From NCBI RefSeq assembly GCF_030062155.1, contig NZ_CP118269.1, positions 3,286,001-3,350,000 of the forward strand: a stretch of DNA of 64,000 nt, read 5' to 3'. Numbering within the stretch: the first letter of the stretch is position 1; every line of letters starts with the position of its first letter. The position numbers were made by a program, and so were the translations under genes. This stretch comes from Pantoea sp. Lij88 (GTDB lineage: Bacteria > Pseudomonadota > Gammaproteobacteria > Enterobacterales > Enterobacteriaceae). The notes beneath the pieces are model-generated. The model saw only the letters and a program-made list of their open reading frames with translations, was not told where the DNA came from and made no database searches. Of this stretch, positions 32,939 to 44,490 are shown piece after piece.

Positions 32939-32962
32939 CCCGCGCCTGTCGCGGGTTTTTTT
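32939..32962 (+). terminator. leu operon attenuator
   Basis: CCCGCG (32939-32944), loop CCTGT, CGCGGG (32950-32955), followed by seven T. Situated between leuL and leuA, it is the transcription attenuator controlled by leuL translation. Confidence 0.92.
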
Positions 32963-33003
32963 ATGCTCGTTGCCAGGCCAGAAAACGCATAAGGATGAAT
33001 ACG

Positions 33004-35660
<2,657 letters not shown>

Positions 35661-35664
35661 AAAA

Positions 35665-37071
35665 ATGAAAACCTTATACCAGAAGTTATTTGATGCACAT
35701 GTCGTCCACGAAACGCCAGAAGAAACCCCGTTACTCTACATCGATCGCCATCTGATCCATGAAGTGACCTCACCACAGGCCTTTGATGGTCTGCGTGCGC
35801 ACGGACGTAAAGTCCGTCAGCCGGGCAAAACCTTTGCCACCATGGATCACAACGTTTCTACCCAAACCAAAGATATCAATGCGTCGGGCGAGATGGCGCG
35901 TATTCAGATGCAGGAGCTGATGAAGAACTGCGCGGAGTTTGGCGTCCAGCTGTATGACCTGAATCACCCGTTCCAGGGCATTGTGCACGTTATCGGCCCT
36001 GAGCAGGGCATGACGCTGCCGGGCATGACGATTGTCTGCGGCGACTCGCATACCGCGACGCACGGCGCCTTTGGCTCACTGGCCTTTGGTATCGGCACCT
36101 CCGAAGTGGAACATGTGTTTGCGACTCAGACGCTGAAACAGGGTCGGGCGAAAACCATGAAGATTGAAGTGCTGGGCCAGGCATCAACCGGCATTACAGC
36201 AAAAGATATCGTGCTGGCAATCATCGGTAAAACCGGCAGCGCAGGCGGCACCGGCTATGTCGTTGAGTTCTGCGGACCGGCCATCCAGGCGCTGAGCATG
36301 GAAGGTCGTATGACCCTGTGCAACATGGCGATTGAGATGGGTGCGAAAGCGGGCCTGGTGGCACCGGATGAAACCACCTTCAACTATCTGAAAGGTCGTC
36401 AGTTCTCGCCACAGGGTGAGAAATGGGAGCAGGCCGTCGATTACTGGCGCACCCTGAAGTCTGACGAAGGCGCGAAATATGATGCCGTGGTGACATTGCA
36501 TGCTGAAGATATCGCACCGCAGGTTACGTGGGGCACCAACCCAGGCCAGGTCATTGCCGTTGATCAGGTGATCCCGAATCCGGCCTCGTTCGCCGATCCG
36601 GTTGAGCGCGCCTCAGCGGAAAAAGCGCTGGCCTACATGAATCTGCAGCCAGGCATCAAACTGACCGATGTCGCGATCGATAAAGTGTTTATCGGCTCCT
36701 GCACCAACTCACGCATTGAAGATCTGCGTGCCGCCGCCGCGATCGCTAAAGGCCGCAAAGTCGCGCCTGGTGTGGTTGCCATGGTAGTGCCAGGTTCCGG
36801 CCCGGTAAAAGCGCAGGCTGAAGCGGAAGGTCTGGATAAAATCTTCCTGGAAGCGGGCTTCGAATGGCGTCTGCCAGGCTGCTCAATGTGTCTGGCGATG
36901 AACAATGACCGTCTGAATCCGGGCGAGCGCTGCGCATCTACCAGCAACCGTAACTTTGAAGGCCGTCAGGGCCGCGGTGGACGTACCCATCTGGTCAGCC
37001 CGGCGATGGCCGCGGCGGCTGCCGTGACCGGCCACTTTGCCGACATCCGTGAACTGACGACAGGAGCTTAA
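35665..37071 (+). CDS. leuC: 3-isopropylmalate dehydratase, large subunit
   Basis: A 468-residue aconitase-family protein isomerising 2- to 3-isopropylmalate. The three ligands of the 4Fe-4S cluster are Cys346 (in IGSCTNSR), Cys406 and Cys409 (in GCSMCLAMN). The N-terminus [14 protein letters not shown] follows leuB after four bases and fixes ATG 35665; the frame open upstream overlaps leuB. Acts as a heterodimer with LeuD. Confidence 0.98.
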   Translation: MKTLYQKLFDAHVVHETPEETPLLYIDRHLIHEVTSPQAFDGLRAHGRKVRQPGKTFATMDHNVSTQTKDINASGEMARIQMQELMKNCAEFGVQLYDLNHPFQGIVHVIGPEQGMTLPGMTIVCGDSHTATHGAFGSLAFGIGTSEVEHVFATQTLKQGRAKTMKIEVLGQASTGITAKDIVLAIIGKTGSAGGTGYVVEFCGPAIQALSMEGRMTLCNMAIEMGAKAGLVAPDETTFNYLKGRQFSPQGEKWEQAVDYWRTLKSDEGAKYDAVVTLHAEDIAPQVTWGTNPGQVIAVDQVIPNPASFADPVERASAEKALAYMNLQPGIKLTDVAIDKVFIGSCTNSRIEDLRAAAAIAKGRKVAPGVVAMVVPGSGPVKAQAEAEGLDKIFLEAGFEWRLPGCSMCLAMNNDRLNPGERCASTSNRNFEGRQGRGGRTHLVSPAMAAAAAVTGHFADIRELTTGA

Positions 37072-37074
37072 GTC

Positions 37075-37680
37075 ATGGCGAATAAATTTACTCAGCACAC
37101 CGGCATTGTTGCGCCGCTGGATGCCGCGAACGTCGATACGGACGCCATCATTCCCAAGCAGTTTTTGCAGAAGGTGACCCGCACCGGTTTCGGTCAGCAC
37201 CTGTTCCACGACTGGCGCTTTGAAGATGACGCCGGTACGGTGCCGACACCCGGTTTTGTGCTGAACAAGCCGGAGTTCAAAGGCACCAGCATCCTGCTGG
37301 CGCGCGAGAACTTTGGCTGCGGATCTTCACGTGAGCATGCCCCCTGGGCACTGACCGATTTCGGTTTTCACGTGGTGATTGCGCCGAGCTTCGCCGATAT
37401 CTTTTACGGCAACAGCTTCAACAATCAGCTGCTGCCGGTGAGATTAAGCGAAGAGGAAGTCGATGAGCTGTTCAGACTGGTTGCTGCCCAGCCAGGCATC
37501 AGCTTCACGGTCGATCTGGAAGCGCAGACGGTGACCGCAGGCGATAAAGTTTATTCGTTTGAGCTCGACAGCTTCCGCCGCCACTGCATGATTAACGGCC
37601 TCGACAGCATTGGCCTGACGCTGCAGCACGAAGCGTCGATTTCGCAGTATGAGCAGAATCAGCCCGCTTTCCTGCGCTGA
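37075..37680 (+). CDS. leuD: 3-isopropylmalate dehydratase, small subunit
   Basis: A 201-residue swivel-domain subunit paired with LeuC. Substrate-binding [19 protein letters not shown] and the opening [24 protein letters not shown] are family signatures. It starts three bases after leuC ends. No strong terminator follows directly; the first good T-tailed hairpin on this strand lies some 250 bases on, after a structured element. Confidence 0.98.
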   Translation: MANKFTQHTGIVAPLDAANVDTDAIIPKQFLQKVTRTGFGQHLFHDWRFEDDAGTVPTPGFVLNKPEFKGTSILLARENFGCGSSREHAPWALTDFGFHVVIAPSFADIFYGNSFNNQLLPVRLSEEEVDELFRLVAAQPGISFTVDLEAQTVTAGDKVYSFELDSFRRHCMINGLDSIGLTLQHEASISQYEQNQPAFLR

Positions 37681-37693
37681 TTGAGTTAAAGCA

Positions 37694-37712
37694 GGGCGAC
37701 ATCCGGCCGCCC
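37694..37712. repeat. Hairpin repeat, copy 1, downstream of leuD
   Basis: GGGCG (37694-37698) pairs with CGCCC (37708-37712). The 13-base string GGGCGACATCCGG (37694-37706) recurs exactly at 37926-37938. No T-run follows, so this copy is unlikely to terminate transcription by itself. Confidence 0.6.
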
Positions 37713-37774
37713 TCAGACTGCTGACAAACCCAAATCAGGGTGAATCTGACAGCAATAAAAAAACCTGACGCGCT

Positions 37775-37874
37775 GGGAACACGGTCAGAAGAGGAAAGCG
37801 TCCCGCGCCAGGGACGGCGAGGGCCGAGCGGCCAGGGATTGGCTTAAGCGACTTTCCGATCTGACCGTGTTCCC
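37775..37874. repeat. 100-bp structured inverted-repeat element
   Basis: GGGAACACGGTCAGA (37775-37789) and its perfect reverse complement (37860-37874) bracket about 70 bases. A second stem, GGAAAG (37793-37798) with CTTTCC (37852-37857), continues it inward, and smaller hairpins inside include CGCC-AGGGAC-GGCG and GGCC-GAGC-GGCC. As RNA it would fold into one branched rod. No transposase, target duplication or coding frame was seen. It may be a palindromic intergenic repeat of the kind known in enterobacteria, or a structured 3' region of the leu transcript. Confidence 0.65.
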
Positions 37875-37881
37875 TTCGCCA

Positions 37882-37904
37882 GCTCGGTCTTACCGCCACC
37901 GAGC
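37882..37904. repeat. Additional hairpin beside the 100-bp element
   Basis: GCTCGGT (37882-37888) pairs perfectly with ACCGAGC (37898-37904) around a nine-base loop. Its proximity (eight bases) to the large inverted repeat suggests it belongs to the same element. Confidence 0.5.
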
Positions 37905-37925
37905 CGGACGTTATCAGCCCTCTGA

Positions 37926-37951
37926 GGGCGACATCCGGTCGCCCTTCTCTT
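37926..37951 (+). terminator. Hairpin repeat, copy 2; probable leu operon terminator
   Basis: GGGCGAC (37926-37932), loop ATCCG, GTCGCCC (37938-37944), then TTCTCTTTTAT. The 7-bp stem with a T-rich tail is a plausible intrinsic terminator for leuABCD and lies against the convergent setA stop. It repeats the hairpin at 37694. Confidence 0.65.
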
Positions 37952-39130
37952 TTATACGTCGCGCACCCGTGCCGACATCACCAGCGCCACAATCGCCAGC
38001 CCGAATGCCAGCCAGTAAACCGCCTCATGCCCCAGTCGCTCACTCAGCGTTCCCTGAATCACCCCAGCCAGAATCATGCCGGTCGAAATCGAGTTGGTGA
38101 ACATGGTGGTCGCCGCGCCGGGCCGCCCTGGCATCAGATCCTGGAACCACAGCATCCCTATGCCAGCAATAATCCCGACGAAAACCGCGTTAAACAGCTG
38201 CAATACCATGAGCGAGGTGCGGGAATTAAACAGCACCAGCCCCAGATAAAACAGGACGCCCGCCGCCACCGCGATCAGCATTAAACGCCGCTTGCCGATG
38301 CGGCGCGCGTAATGGCCCGCCAGCAGCATCACCGGGATCTCCAGCCCGGCCGCCGTTCCCATCAGCAGACCGGCCAGCTTCTCCGGCAGACCCAGCGTGG
38401 TGCTGATATAGAGCGGCATATCGATGATATACATCGTGTTGCAGGTCCACATCGCCACCGAGGCGAGGAACAGCAAACGCACATCACGATCGCGCCAGCC
38501 ACTCAACGGCAGCCCGCCGCTTTGCATCAGCGGCTGCGAGCGCGGCACCGACGGCAGGGTAAACCAGACCAGCAGGATACAGAGCAGAAACAGCACCGCA
38601 GCCACCATAAACAGCGTCACAAAGCCGTAGTTCAGCGCCAGCGCGAACGATAACGGCGGCCCGATCACCCACGCCAGCGACAGCTGCGCACGCATCACCG
38701 AACTGAACATCACCGCTTCACGCGCCGACTGATCGGCATATTCCCGTGCCAGCGCAAACAGCTGCGGCATAGAGACGCTGGCCAGCGCCGACAGCAGCAC
38801 ACCCAGCGTCAGCAGGGTCAGATAGTCGCGGGTAAAGGCAAACAGCAGCGCATTGATCAGCGCCATCAGGCAGCAGAAGAGAATGATATGACGACGATCG
38901 CCGACGCTGTCTGAGCGCTTTGCTACCAGCATGCTCACCACGATACCGGCCACCGCGTTGATGGTGAAAAACAGCCCGACCCAGAAAGGCCGCGCCTGCA
39001 CCTCGCGTGTCAGAAACAGGCTGAGCGTCGGCGCCTGCAGTGCGCCCGCGATGCCCAGCATGAACGAGGCGACCATGAAAGCGAGGTAAACCGGATTGAT
39101 GCGGCGCTGCCGCGTTAACAGCGATTTCAT
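37952..39130 (-). CDS. setA: Sugar efflux transporter SetA (major facilitator superfamily)
   Basis: A 392-residue, twelve-span transporter of exactly E. coli SetA length. Segments such as GIAGALQAPTLSLFLTREV, the loop AKRSDSVGDRR, YADQSAREAVMFSSVMRAQLSLAWVIGPPL and GIGMLWFQDLMPGRPGAATT are nearly shared. SetA exports glucosides and glucose analogues and lies downstream of the stress small RNA SgrS. ATG 39130 is chosen from homology; the same frame is open for 52 further codons back into the sgrS region, which is noted as an oddity. Confidence 0.95.
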   Translation of the reverse strand: MKSLLTRQRRINPVYLAFMVASFMLGIAGALQAPTLSLFLTREVQARPFWVGLFFTINAVAGIVVSMLVAKRSDSVGDRRHIILFCCLMALINALLFAFTRDYLTLLTLGVLLSALASVSMPQLFALAREYADQSAREAVMFSSVMRAQLSLAWVIGPPLSFALALNYGFVTLFMVAAVLFLLCILLVWFTLPSVPRSQPLMQSGGLPLSGWRDRDVRLLFLASVAMWTCNTMYIIDMPLYISTTLGLPEKLAGLLMGTAAGLEIPVMLLAGHYARRIGKRRLMLIAVAAGVLFYLGLVLFNSRTSLMVLQLFNAVFVGIIAGIGMLWFQDLMPGRPGAATTMFTNSISTGMILAGVIQGTLSERLGHEAVYWLAFGLAIVALVMSARVRDV

Positions 39131-39193
39131 ACCGAAATCCCTTACAGAACAAACAGAGGGGAAAAAGAAGGGTAGACGATACCGCGCAACATG

Positions 39194-39328
39194 AAAAAAG
39201 CCAGCAGAGATCATCTGCTGGCGGTGTAAATGCACCCTACTCAGAAAAGCACCGCGCTGAACAGCGAAGTGAGGGTCGAACGCCATTCAGTGCTGAATGC
39301 CTCCCGCTCTTCCCATAGCGCAAAGTTT
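39194..39328 (-). ncRNA. sgrS: SgrS small RNA, glucose-phosphate stress; no SgrT frame
   Basis: Read on the minus strand between sgrR and setA, this ends in the hallmark SgrS 3' region: CTGAGTAGGGTG (target-pairing segment), a small GGTG/CACC hairpin, then GCCAGCAGA paired with TCTGCTGGC (39222-39200) and six T. The same order is found in E. coli SgrS. The 5' end is inferred from a TATTTT at 39340-39335; with it the RNA is about 135 bases, much shorter than the roughly 227 bases of E. coli. The 43-residue SgrT peptide is not recognisable; only a nine-codon frame at 39316-39287 exists. Predicted role: Hfq-dependent repression of ptsG and related messages, activated by SgrR. Confidence 0.8.
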
Positions 39329-39383
39329 GCTCTTAAAATAGGGCAGGAAAAACAGAGCGCTTTTCACAGGGAGTTCCCCTTTT

Positions 39384-41045
39384 ATGTCCTCATCACGTCT
39401 GAAGCAGCAGTTCATCCGCCTGTGGCAGAGCTGTCAGGGACAAACGCAGGAGATTACGCTCAGCGAGCTGGCCGATCTGCTGCACTGCTCGCGCCGCCAT
39501 ATGCGAAATCTGCTCAACCGGATGCAGGCCGCAGGCTGGCTGATCTGGCAGGCGGAAGCCGGACGCGGCAAGCGATCGCAGCTTACTTTCTGCTACACCG
39601 GCCTGGCCCTGCAGCAGCAGCGTGCCGAGGATTTGCTGGAGCAGGATCGCATCGATCAGCTGGTCCAGCTGGTTGGGGATAAAAACCAGGTGCGGCAGAT
39701 GATCAGCGCGCACCTGGGACGCAGTTTCCGGCAGGGCAAGCATATCCTGCGGGTGCTCTACTATCGTCCGCTGCTCAACCTGCTGCCCGGCTCGCCGCTG
39801 CGTCGCTCTGAAACCCAAATTGCCCGACAGATCTTCAACGGCCTGACGCGGATAAATGAGGAAAACGGGGAAATCGAGCCCGACATTGCGCACCACTGGC
39901 AGCAGACGTCCCCGCTTCACTGGCGCTTCTTCCTGCGTCCGGCGATTCGCTTCCATCACGGCAGAGAACTGGAGATGGAGGATGTGCTGGCCACGCTGGA
40001 GCGTCAGCGCCTGCATCCCCTCTTCTCCCATATCGCGCAGATCGACTCGCCTGCCCCCTGGACGCTGGATATCCGCTTAAGCCAGCCCGACGAGGGATTG
40101 CCCTGGCTGCTGGGCAGCGTCAGTGCGATGATCCTGCCGCGCGAATGGCCGACGCTGCACGACTTTGCCCGCCAGCCGGTTGGCACCGGTCCGTACCGGG
40201 TGATCCGCAATCAGGAGAGCCAGCTGAAAATCGAAGCGTTTGATGACTACTTCGGTTTTCGCGCGCTGATTGATGATGTCTCTATCTGGGTCCTGCCCGA
40301 CATCAGCGATGAGCTGGTCTATGCCGGTGTGCGTCTGCAGGGCGACAGCGCCGATGAAGTTCAGGAGGAGAGCCGCCTGGAAGAAGGCTGCTACTATCTG
40401 CTCTTCGACCAGCGCTCGGAACCGGGCCGCAGCGAGGCGGTGCGCCGCTGGGTCAGCTACCTGTTTAACCCTATCGCCCTGCTCAATCACGCCGGTGTCG
40501 GCTATCAGCGCTACTGGTTCCCGGCGTATGGTCTGCTGCCGCGCTGGCACCACCGGCGCGACCTGACGCCCGTGGAAAAACCGCCCGGCTTAACGCATCT
40601 GACGCTGACCTGGTACAGCCAGCACGTGGAGCACGAAGGCATCGCTAATGCGCTGCGTCCGCTGCTGGCAGAGCATGGCGTCACGCTGGAGACCCGTGAG
40701 ATAAGCTACGAAAGCTGGTATCAGGGCGAGGCGGAAAGTGACATCTGGCTGGGCAGCGTGAACTTTACCCTGCCGCTGAATTACTCGCTGTTCGCACAGC
40801 TTTATGAGATCCCACTGCTGCATCACTGCCTGCCAATCGACTGGCACGGCGATGCGGCCCGCTGGCGCGAGAAAACGCTGCCGCTGGCCGAATGGAGCAA
40901 ACAGCTGGTCGAAGAAGCCGGTCTGCATCCGCTGTTTCATCACTGGCTGCTGCTCGAAGGACAGCGCAGCATGCGCGGCGTGCGGATGAATACCCTGGGC
41001 TGGTTTGATTTTAAATCGGCCTGGTTCGCGCCACCGGCGTTGTGA
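39384..41045 (+). CDS. sgrR: Transcriptional regulator SgrR
   Basis: A 553-residue regulator (E. coli 551). The N-terminal winged-helix DNA-binding domain (residues about 1-110, [19 protein letters not shown]) is joined to a solute-binding-protein-like domain similar to oligopeptide-binding proteins, which probably senses sugar phosphates. The C-terminus [25 protein letters not shown] is strongly conserved. It activates the divergent sgrS-setA and represses itself; the shared promoter region is 39329-39383. AGGGAG at 39368-39373 is the ribosome site. Confidence 0.96.
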   Translation: MSSSRLKQQFIRLWQSCQGQTQEITLSELADLLHCSRRHMRNLLNRMQAAGWLIWQAEAGRGKRSQLTFCYTGLALQQQRAEDLLEQDRIDQLVQLVGDKNQVRQMISAHLGRSFRQGKHILRVLYYRPLLNLLPGSPLRRSETQIARQIFNGLTRINEENGEIEPDIAHHWQQTSPLHWRFFLRPAIRFHHGRELEMEDVLATLERQRLHPLFSHIAQIDSPAPWTLDIRLSQPDEGLPWLLGSVSAMILPREWPTLHDFARQPVGTGPYRVIRNQESQLKIEAFDDYFGFRALIDDVSIWVLPDISDELVYAGVRLQGDSADEVQEESRLEEGCYYLLFDQRSEPGRSEAVRRWVSYLFNPIALLNHAGVGYQRYWFPAYGLLPRWHHRRDLTPVEKPPGLTHLTLTWYSQHVEHEGIANALRPLLAEHGVTLETREISYESWYQGEAESDIWLGSVNFTLPLNYSLFAQLYEIPLLHHCLPIDWHGDAARWREKTLPLAEWSKQLVEEAGLHPLFHHWLLLEGQRSMRGVRMNTLGWFDFKSAWFAPPAL

Positions 41046-41084
41046 CGCTTTCGCCCCGGCGCTGAAATGACTAGAATGTGACGT

Positions 41085-41172
41085 TCTCAACGGGGTGCGG
41101 CCTGCCACAAGCAAGCCGCTGAGAGAGACCCGTCGAACCTGATTCGGTTAATACCGACGTAGGGATTTGAGA
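41085..41172 (+). promoter_or_regulatory. Thiamine pyrophosphate riboswitch aptamer
   Basis: The closing stem P1 pairs TCTCAA (41085-41090) with TTGAGA (41167-41172). Inside lie the conserved THI-element blocks GGGGTGC, GCTGAGAGAGACCC, GAACCTGATTCGG and AATACCGACGTAGGGA in the correct order. It precedes thiBPQ, the ABC importer for thiamine, and should lower its expression when TPP is abundant. Confidence 0.95.
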
Positions 41173-41190
41173 GGCCTCTGTGCTCAGATC

Positions 41191-41230
41191 CTTTGCGACT
41201 CATCCCCTATTCTCCTGAAGGAGCGCAAAG
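41191..41230 (+). promoter_or_regulatory. Riboswitch expression platform masking the thiB ribosome site
   Basis: CTTTGCG (41191-41197) is perfectly complementary to CGCAAAG (41224-41230), whose last G begins the GTG start, and CTCC (41212-41215) pairs with the GGAG of the Shine-Dalgarno (41220-41223). The fold would hide both ribosome site and start. TGAG of P1 (41168-41171) could alternatively pair with CTCA (41183-41186). This supports control at translation initiation. Confidence 0.65.
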
Positions 41231-42216
41231 TGTTAAAAAAAGTTCTGCCGGTGCTGCTGTTACTCTCCGCCCCCGTTCTGGCGGCTAAGCCGGTTCTCAC
41301 GGTCTACACCTACGACTCCTTCTCCGCTGACTGGGGCCCTGGCCCGGCGGTCAAAAAAGCCTTTGAAGCCCAGTGCAACTGCGAGCTGAAATTCGTCACG
41401 CTGGAAGATGGTGTTTCGCTGCTGAATCGCGTGCGTATGGAAGGCAAAAACAGTAAAGCCGATGTGGTGCTGGGACTGGATAACAATCTGGTTCAGGCGG
41501 CGCAGAAAACCGGCTTGTTTGCTGAAAGTCAGGTCGACACCTCGACATTGAAACTGCCTGATGGCTGGCACAACACCACCTTCGTGCCGTTCGATTATGG
41601 CTACTTCGCCTTTGTCTATGACAAAACCCGGCTGAAGAATCCGCCAAAAAGTCTGAAAGAGCTGGTCGACAGCCCGGAGAAGTGGCGCGTAATCTACGAA
41701 GATCCCCGCACCAGCACGCCCGGCTTAGGTCTGCTGCTGTGGATGCAGAAGGTCTATGGCGATCAGGCTCCGCAGGCGTGGCAAAAGCTGGCGCAGAAAA
41801 CCGTGACGGTCACCAAAGGCTGGAGTGAAGCCTATGGCCTGTTCCTCAAGGGCGAAGGCGATCTGGTGCTGAGCTACACCACCTCTCCGGCGTACCACAT
41901 CATCGAAGAGAAAAAAGAGAACTACGCCGCCGCGTCATTTGCAGAGGGTCACTATCTGCAGGTCGAAGTTGCCGCCCAGTTAGCCAGCAGCAAACAGCCG
42001 GCTCTGGCGCAGCAGTTCATGAAGTTTATGGTCTCGCCTGACTTCCAGCGCACCATCCCAACCGGCAACTGGATGTACCCGGTGATCGACACGCCGCTGC
42101 CTGCCGGTTTCGCGGCGCTCAGCGTGCCTTCCACTGCTCTGCAGTTCTCGCCGGAGGAGGTTGCCAGCCAGCGTTCGGGCTGGATTAGCCAGTGGCAACG
42201 CGCCGTCAGCCGCTGA
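41230..42216 (+). CDS. thiB: Thiamine/TPP-binding periplasmic protein
   Basis: A 328-residue periplasmic binding protein with an N-terminal signal peptide (LKKVLPVLLLLSAPVLA, cleaved near residue 18). The mature protein shows the family sequence TVYTYDSFSADWGPGPAVKKAFE and DYGYFAFVYDK. A GTG start at 41230 is chosen because AAGGAG at 41218-41223 is well placed and the N-terminus then matches E. coli ThiB; the frame open further upstream runs through the riboswitch. First gene of thiBPQ, delivering thiamine, its monophosphate and TPP to ThiPQ. Confidence 0.96.
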   Translation: MLKKVLPVLLLLSAPVLAAKPVLTVYTYDSFSADWGPGPAVKKAFEAQCNCELKFVTLEDGVSLLNRVRMEGKNSKADVVLGLDNNLVQAAQKTGLFAESQVDTSTLKLPDGWHNTTFVPFDYGYFAFVYDKTRLKNPPKSLKELVDSPEKWRVIYEDPRTSTPGLGLLLWMQKVYGDQAPQAWQKLAQKTVTVTKGWSEAYGLFLKGEGDLVLSYTTSPAYHIIEEKKENYAAASFAEGHYLQVEVAAQLASSKQPALAQQFMKFMVSPDFQRTIPTGNWMYPVIDTPLPAGFAALSVPSTALQFSPEEVASQRSGWISQWQRAVSR

Positions 42217-43799
42217 TGCCGCGCTGGCTGATTCCCGGTTCCCTCGCCACGGTGTTGTTGACCATCGTGGCGTTTCTGGCCTTTGGCGCACTCTGGAGCG
42301 CCGCGCCGGACACGGACCTGCGCGGCGTGCTGCAGGATGATTATCTGCATCACGTTATCGCGTTCTCTTTCGGTCAGGCGCTGCTCTCTGCCCTGCTGTC
42401 GCTGCTGCCTGCGGTGCCGCTGGCGCGGGCGCTCTATCGACGCCGTTTTCCCGGGCGTCTGCTGCTGTTACGCCTGTGCGCCATGACGCTGGTGCTGCCG
42501 GTGCTGGTCGCGGTGTTCGGCCTGCTGACTGTCTATGGTCGCGTCGGCTGGCTGGCGCAGTTGTGCCAGCTGGCAGGGCTGGATTATCACTTCTCCCCCT
42601 ATGGTCTGCCAGGCATCTTGCTGGCGCACGTCTTCTTTAACCTGCCGCTGGCAACCCGCCTGATGCTACAGGCGCTGGAGAGCATCCCGGCGGAACAGCG
42701 CATGCTGGCGGCGCAGCTTGACCTGCGCGGCTGGCACCATTTCCGGCTGCTGGAGTGGCCGTGGCTGCGGCGTCAGCTGCTGCCAACCGGTGCGCTGATC
42801 TTTATGCTCTGTTTCGCCAGCTTTGCCACCGTGCTGTCGCTGGGCGGCGGTCCGCAGGCCACCACCATTGAGCTGGCGATATTCCAGGCGCTGAGTTATG
42901 ACTACGATCCCGGACGTGCTGCGCTGCTGGCGCTGATCCAGCTCGGCTGCTGTCTGACGCTGGTGCTGCTCAGCCAGCGCTTCAGCAAGGCGATTCCCGC
43001 CGGAGCCAGCCAGCTCAACGGCTGGCGTGACCCGCAGGATTCGCGCGGCGCACAACTGGTCGATACGCTGATGATCCTGCTGGCGCTGATCCTGCTGCTG
43101 CCCCCGCTGGCGGCAGTCATCGTTGATGGTCTGCACGGCGGACTGCGTGGCGCGCTGGCCCAGCCCGCCCTGTGGCAGGCCACCTTTACGTCATTGCGCA
43201 TCGCCATCGGTGCCGGTCTGATCTGCGTGGTGCTGACCATGATGCTGCTGTGGAGCAGTCGCGAGCTGCGTCTGCGTCAGCGTCCGGTGGCGGCACAGTT
43301 AATCGACACCAGCGGCATGCTGATTCTGGCGATGCCTGGCATCGTGCTCGCCACCGGCTTTTTCCTGCTGTTCAACGCCACCATCGGGCTGCCCGATTCG
43401 GCTGAGGGGCTGGTGGTCTTTACCAACGCGCTGATCGCCATTCCCTATGCGCTGAAAGTGCTGGAAAACCCGATGCGGGATGTCGCAGAGCGCTACGGCA
43501 GACTCTGCGATTCACTGGAACTCCACGGCTGGAACCGGCTGCGGCTGATCGAGCTGCGGGCGCTGAAACGTCCGCTTGCCCAGGCGCTGGCCTTTGCCTG
43601 CGTGCTGTCGATTGGCGATTTCGGCGTGGTGGCGCTGTTTGGCAATGCCGACTTCCGCACACTGCCGTTCTACCTTTATCAGCAGATTGGCGCCTATCGC
43701 GGCGCAGATGGCGCGGTTACCGCCCTGCTGCTGCTGATGCTCTGCTTATTGCTGTTCACGCTAATGGAAAAATTACCGGGCCGCCATGCTGACTCTTGA
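42192..43799 (+). CDS. thiP: Thiamine ABC transporter permease
   Basis: A 535-residue permease with about twelve spans in two homologous halves, each carrying the EAA-type loop ([23 protein letters not shown] and [25 protein letters not shown]). The GTG start at 42192 overlaps the last 25 bases of thiB and gives MATRRQPL, as in E. coli; the ATG at 42216 is a possible later start. It forms the membrane channel for thiamine import. Confidence 0.95.
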   Translation: MATRRQPLMPRWLIPGSLATVLLTIVAFLAFGALWSAAPDTDLRGVLQDDYLHHVIAFSFGQALLSALLSLLPAVPLARALYRRRFPGRLLLLRLCAMTLVLPVLVAVFGLLTVYGRVGWLAQLCQLAGLDYHFSPYGLPGILLAHVFFNLPLATRLMLQALESIPAEQRMLAAQLDLRGWHHFRLLEWPWLRRQLLPTGALIFMLCFASFATVLSLGGGPQATTIELAIFQALSYDYDPGRAALLALIQLGCCLTLVLLSQRFSKAIPAGASQLNGWRDPQDSRGAQLVDTLMILLALILLLPPLAAVIVDGLHGGLRGALAQPALWQATFTSLRIAIGAGLICVVLTMMLLWSSRELRLRQRPVAAQLIDTSGMLILAMPGIVLATGFFLLFNATIGLPDSAEGLVVFTNALIAIPYALKVLENPMRDVAERYGRLCDSLELHGWNRLRLIELRALKRPLAQALAFACVLSIGDFGVVALFGNADFRTLPFYLYQQIGAYRGADGAVTALLLLMLCLLLFTLMEKLPGRHADS

Positions 43800-44487
43800 T
43801 AACCTCACTTACCTCTATCAGCATCTGCCGATGCGCTTCAGCCTCACAGCCACGCGCGGTGAGCGCATCGCGATTCTCGGCCCCAGCGGAGCCGGAAAAA
43901 GCACCCTGCTGAGTCTGATTGCCGGTTTTCTGCCGGTGAAACAGGGCACTCTGATGATTGACGGCCAGGTGCACACCCACAGCGTCCCGGCCAGACGACC
44001 GGTATCGATGCTGTTTCAGGAGAACAACCTGTTTCCGCACCTCAGCGTGCAGCAGAACATGGCGCTGGGGCTGCATCCGGGATTAAAACTCAGCGCTGAG
44101 CAGCGTCAGCAGCTGACCGCGCTGGCCGATCAGGTGGGATTAGGCGATCTGCTGACCCGTCTGCCCGGCGAGCTGTCGGGCGGACAGCGACAGCGCGTGG
44201 CGCTGGCACGTTGTCTGCTGCGTGACCGGCCGGTGCTGCTGCTGGATGAGCCTTTTTCTGCGCTGGACCCCGCGCTGCGCGGAGAGATGCTGCAACTGGT
44301 GCGTTCGGTGTGCGAAGCGCGCAGCATCACGCTGCTGATGGTGTCGCACAGTCTGGAAGATGCACAGCAGATTGCGCCGCGCAGCGTGGTGATTGTGGAT
44401 GGACGGGTCTACTGGGATGGCGAAACCCGACAGCTGCTGTCGGGCGATACGCGGGAGGCCGAAGTGCTCGGCATCCCGCGTCGTTAA
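43786..44487 (+). CDS. thiQ: Thiamine ABC transporter ATPase
   Basis: A 233-residue ABC ATPase: Walker A GPSGAGKS at residues 32-39, signature LSGGQRQR near residue 130, Walker [13 protein letters not shown] and switch histidine in MVSHSLEDA. It powers uptake through ThiP and overlaps thiP by 14 bases. The gene ends four bases before the convergent yabI stop; no obvious terminator lies between them. Confidence 0.97.
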   Translation: MLTLDNLTYLYQHLPMRFSLTATRGERIAILGPSGAGKSTLLSLIAGFLPVKQGTLMIDGQVHTHSVPARRPVSMLFQENNLFPHLSVQQNMALGLHPGLKLSAEQRQQLTALADQVGLGDLLTRLPGELSGGQRQRVALARCLLRDRPVLLLDEPFSALDPALRGEMLQLVRSVCEARSITLLMVSHSLEDAQQIAPRSVVIVDGRVYWDGETRQLLSGDTREAEVLGIPRR

Positions 44488-44490
44488 GCG

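Noticed and set aside
37775..37874. The inverted repeat as a CRISPR unit or insertion sequence
   Set aside because: Only one copy pair is present, without spacers, transposase or target-site duplication.
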